Assembly (NCBI GenBank): GCA_039029735.1
Contig: JBCCFL010000005.1
Span: forward strand, 1-64,000
DNA length: 64,000 bases
Source of the DNA: CADEDH01 sp039029735
Lineage (GTDB): Bacteria; Actinomycetota; Acidimicrobiia; Acidimicrobiales; SZUA-35
Direction: 5' to 3'
The position numbers and the translations under genes were made by a program. The notes under the pieces are model-generated. The model made no database searches. It saw only the letters and a program-made list of their open reading frames with translations, and was not told where the DNA came from. Positions within the stretch are counted from its first letter, which is position 1. Each line of letters starts with the position of its first letter. Shown here piece after piece: positions 63,127 to 64,000 of the stretch.

Positions 63127-64000
63127 CTAGTTGGGGAGTGAGCCGGTGGCGAGGACGAACTCCAGCGAGTTGCTGAAGCCGATCATCATCTCGCCCCGGC
63201 TCACGCCGGATGCCAGCAGCCCCTGCCAGTACTCCACGCCGGTGCCGTCGGGATTACGGGCCAGCACGTTGTGGTACACCAGCTCGACGAAGTCGGCGTC
63301 ATTCAGCGAGCCGTACGAGGCCTGGAACTCCGACGATGAGGCAAAGGCGGCTGCGATCTCGCTCAGCGAGGCACCACCGGCCCGCACGCTCACCCAGTAG
63401 TCGAATCCGGACTGGTCGGGCGGCCGCAGGAAGAAGGCGACGTAGAGGCGATACACCTCGGCTTCCGACGACGACTGCGGCTGCACTGTGCCGGTCTCAC
63501 CGATGAACTCCGTCGACTCGGAGAATCCAACCATCACCTGGCCCCGGGGCGTGCCGGCGTTGAGCTGCGACACCCAGTAGGCCCGCCCCTCGGCGTCGGG
63601 TGACCGGCTGAGCACGTTCTGGTAGACGAGGTCGACGAACGACCCGTTGTCCACCGAGCCGTAGGTGGCCTGGAACTCGCTGCTCGCCTGGAACGCCTCG
63701 GACACGTCGGCCAACGCCACCCCGGTGGCCCGCGTGGTGCGCCAGAAGGCGAAGCCGTCGGCGTCGGGCTCTCGTCCGAAGTACGCCACGTAGAGCCGGC
63801 TGATCTGGCTGTCGAGAGCCACCGGGCGAACCCCGTTCGCCCCACCGATGCCCGTTGGGATCGACACGCCGTAGGAGCCGAAGCCGTGCGTGTTGGAGCC
63901 CCGGACCCGGAACTGGGTCACGCCTTCGGGGACGGTCACCGTGAGCGACGTGCCGCTCACCGATCCGAGAGCGGTCCACGGCCCCTCGTCGGTCGAGCGC
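63127..64000 (-). CDS. DUF4214 protein, 5' end beyond the window
   Basis: The C-terminal 290 or so residues of a larger exported protein; the frame is open to the window edge. The first visible part (GPWTALGSVSG to VRGSNTHGFGSYGVS) looks like the end of a fibronectin type III domain. Two DUF4214 modules follow, each with the ISRLYVAYFGREPDADGFAF and LVYQNVLSRSPDAEGRAYW pattern. They are closely similar to each other and to the modules at 14.2 kb. Probably a secreted or surface protein; function unknown. Confidence 0.8.
   Translation of the reverse strand, partial: RSTDEGPWTALGSVSGTSLTVTVPEGVTQFRVRGSNTHGFGSYGVSIPTGIGGANGVRPVALDSQISRLYVAYFGREPDADGFAFWRTTRATGVALADVSEAFQASSEFQATYGSVDNGSFVDLVYQNVLSRSPDAEGRAYWVSQLNAGTPRGQVMVGFSESTEFIGETGTVQPQSSSEAEVYRLYVAFFLRPPDQSGFDYWVSVRAGGASLSEIAAAFASSSEFQASYGSLNDADFVELVYHNVLARNPDGTGVEYWQGLLASGVSRGEMMIGFSNSLEFVLATGSLPN

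Overview
This window is high-GC, densely packed chromosomal DNA with GTG and TTG starts, stop/start overlaps and many Ser/Thr/Ala-rich exported proteins. The content points to an actinobacterium: a tad/Flp pilus locus, a MocR regulator, a 14-subunit menaquinone-type NADH dehydrogenase, a split cytochrome b with Rieske and c-type haem proteins, and DUF4214 proteins. My best guess is class Acidimicrobiia (Ilumatobacter-like). That placement is inference from gene content only. I saw no insertion sequence, prophage or CRISPR array.

Layout: 0.2-2.6 kb, a DUF1998-type DEAH-box helicase. 2.6-6.3 kb, a compact tad pilus operon on the minus strand. 6.6-7.5 kb, a lipoprotein with a thioredoxin-like domain whose first active-site cysteine is replaced by an in-frame TGA (U-x-x-C) followed by a hairpin. 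7.5-11.8 kb, methylmalonate-semialdehyde dehydrogenase, an aminotransferase and a divergent MocR regulator. 11.9-14.8 kb, an amphi-Trp protein, a PLP desulfhydrase-like enzyme and a DUF4214/phosphodiester-glycosidase protein. 14.9-25.5 kb, a chemotaxis cluster (CheR, CheB, CheW, CheA, MCP and HDOD leftward; CheY, CheX-like and a second MCP rightward). 25.6 kb, a tRNA-Sec gene (selC, anticodon UCA). 25.7-36 kb, assorted genes, including a frameshifted PPC/RTX gene, a group 2-like sigma factor, a VanY-like peptidase and NAD synthetase. 36-39 kb, an SDR enzyme, tRNA-dihydrouridine synthase and DDAH. 38.9-61.2 kb, one continuous leftward respiratory block: a small membrane protein, ferredoxin, split cytochrome b, Rieske, di-haem cytochrome c, an unknown membrane protein, then nuoA to nuoN. 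61.7-64 kb, a divergent cytochrome c, a small lipoprotein and the end of a second DUF4214 protein.

The main result is the pairing of a UGA-containing thioredoxin-fold lipoprotein with selC about 18 kb away. The TGA sits exactly where the CxxC motif needs its first Cys. The frame stays open for 95 more codons, including the cis-Pro motif. A 7-bp GC hairpin begins 8 nt after the TGA. The tRNA that would decode it is in the same window. The gene should therefore be read as a selenoprotein, not as a truncated lipoprotein.

Other points of interest: a roughly 130-residue coiled-coil insertion in NuoL, a cationic IPEHLLKRS-type motif shared by two respiratory proteins, a TadZ-like protein with a degenerate P-loop, and a dispersed family of hairpins with a TGC-GGA-GCA core placed next to stop codons.
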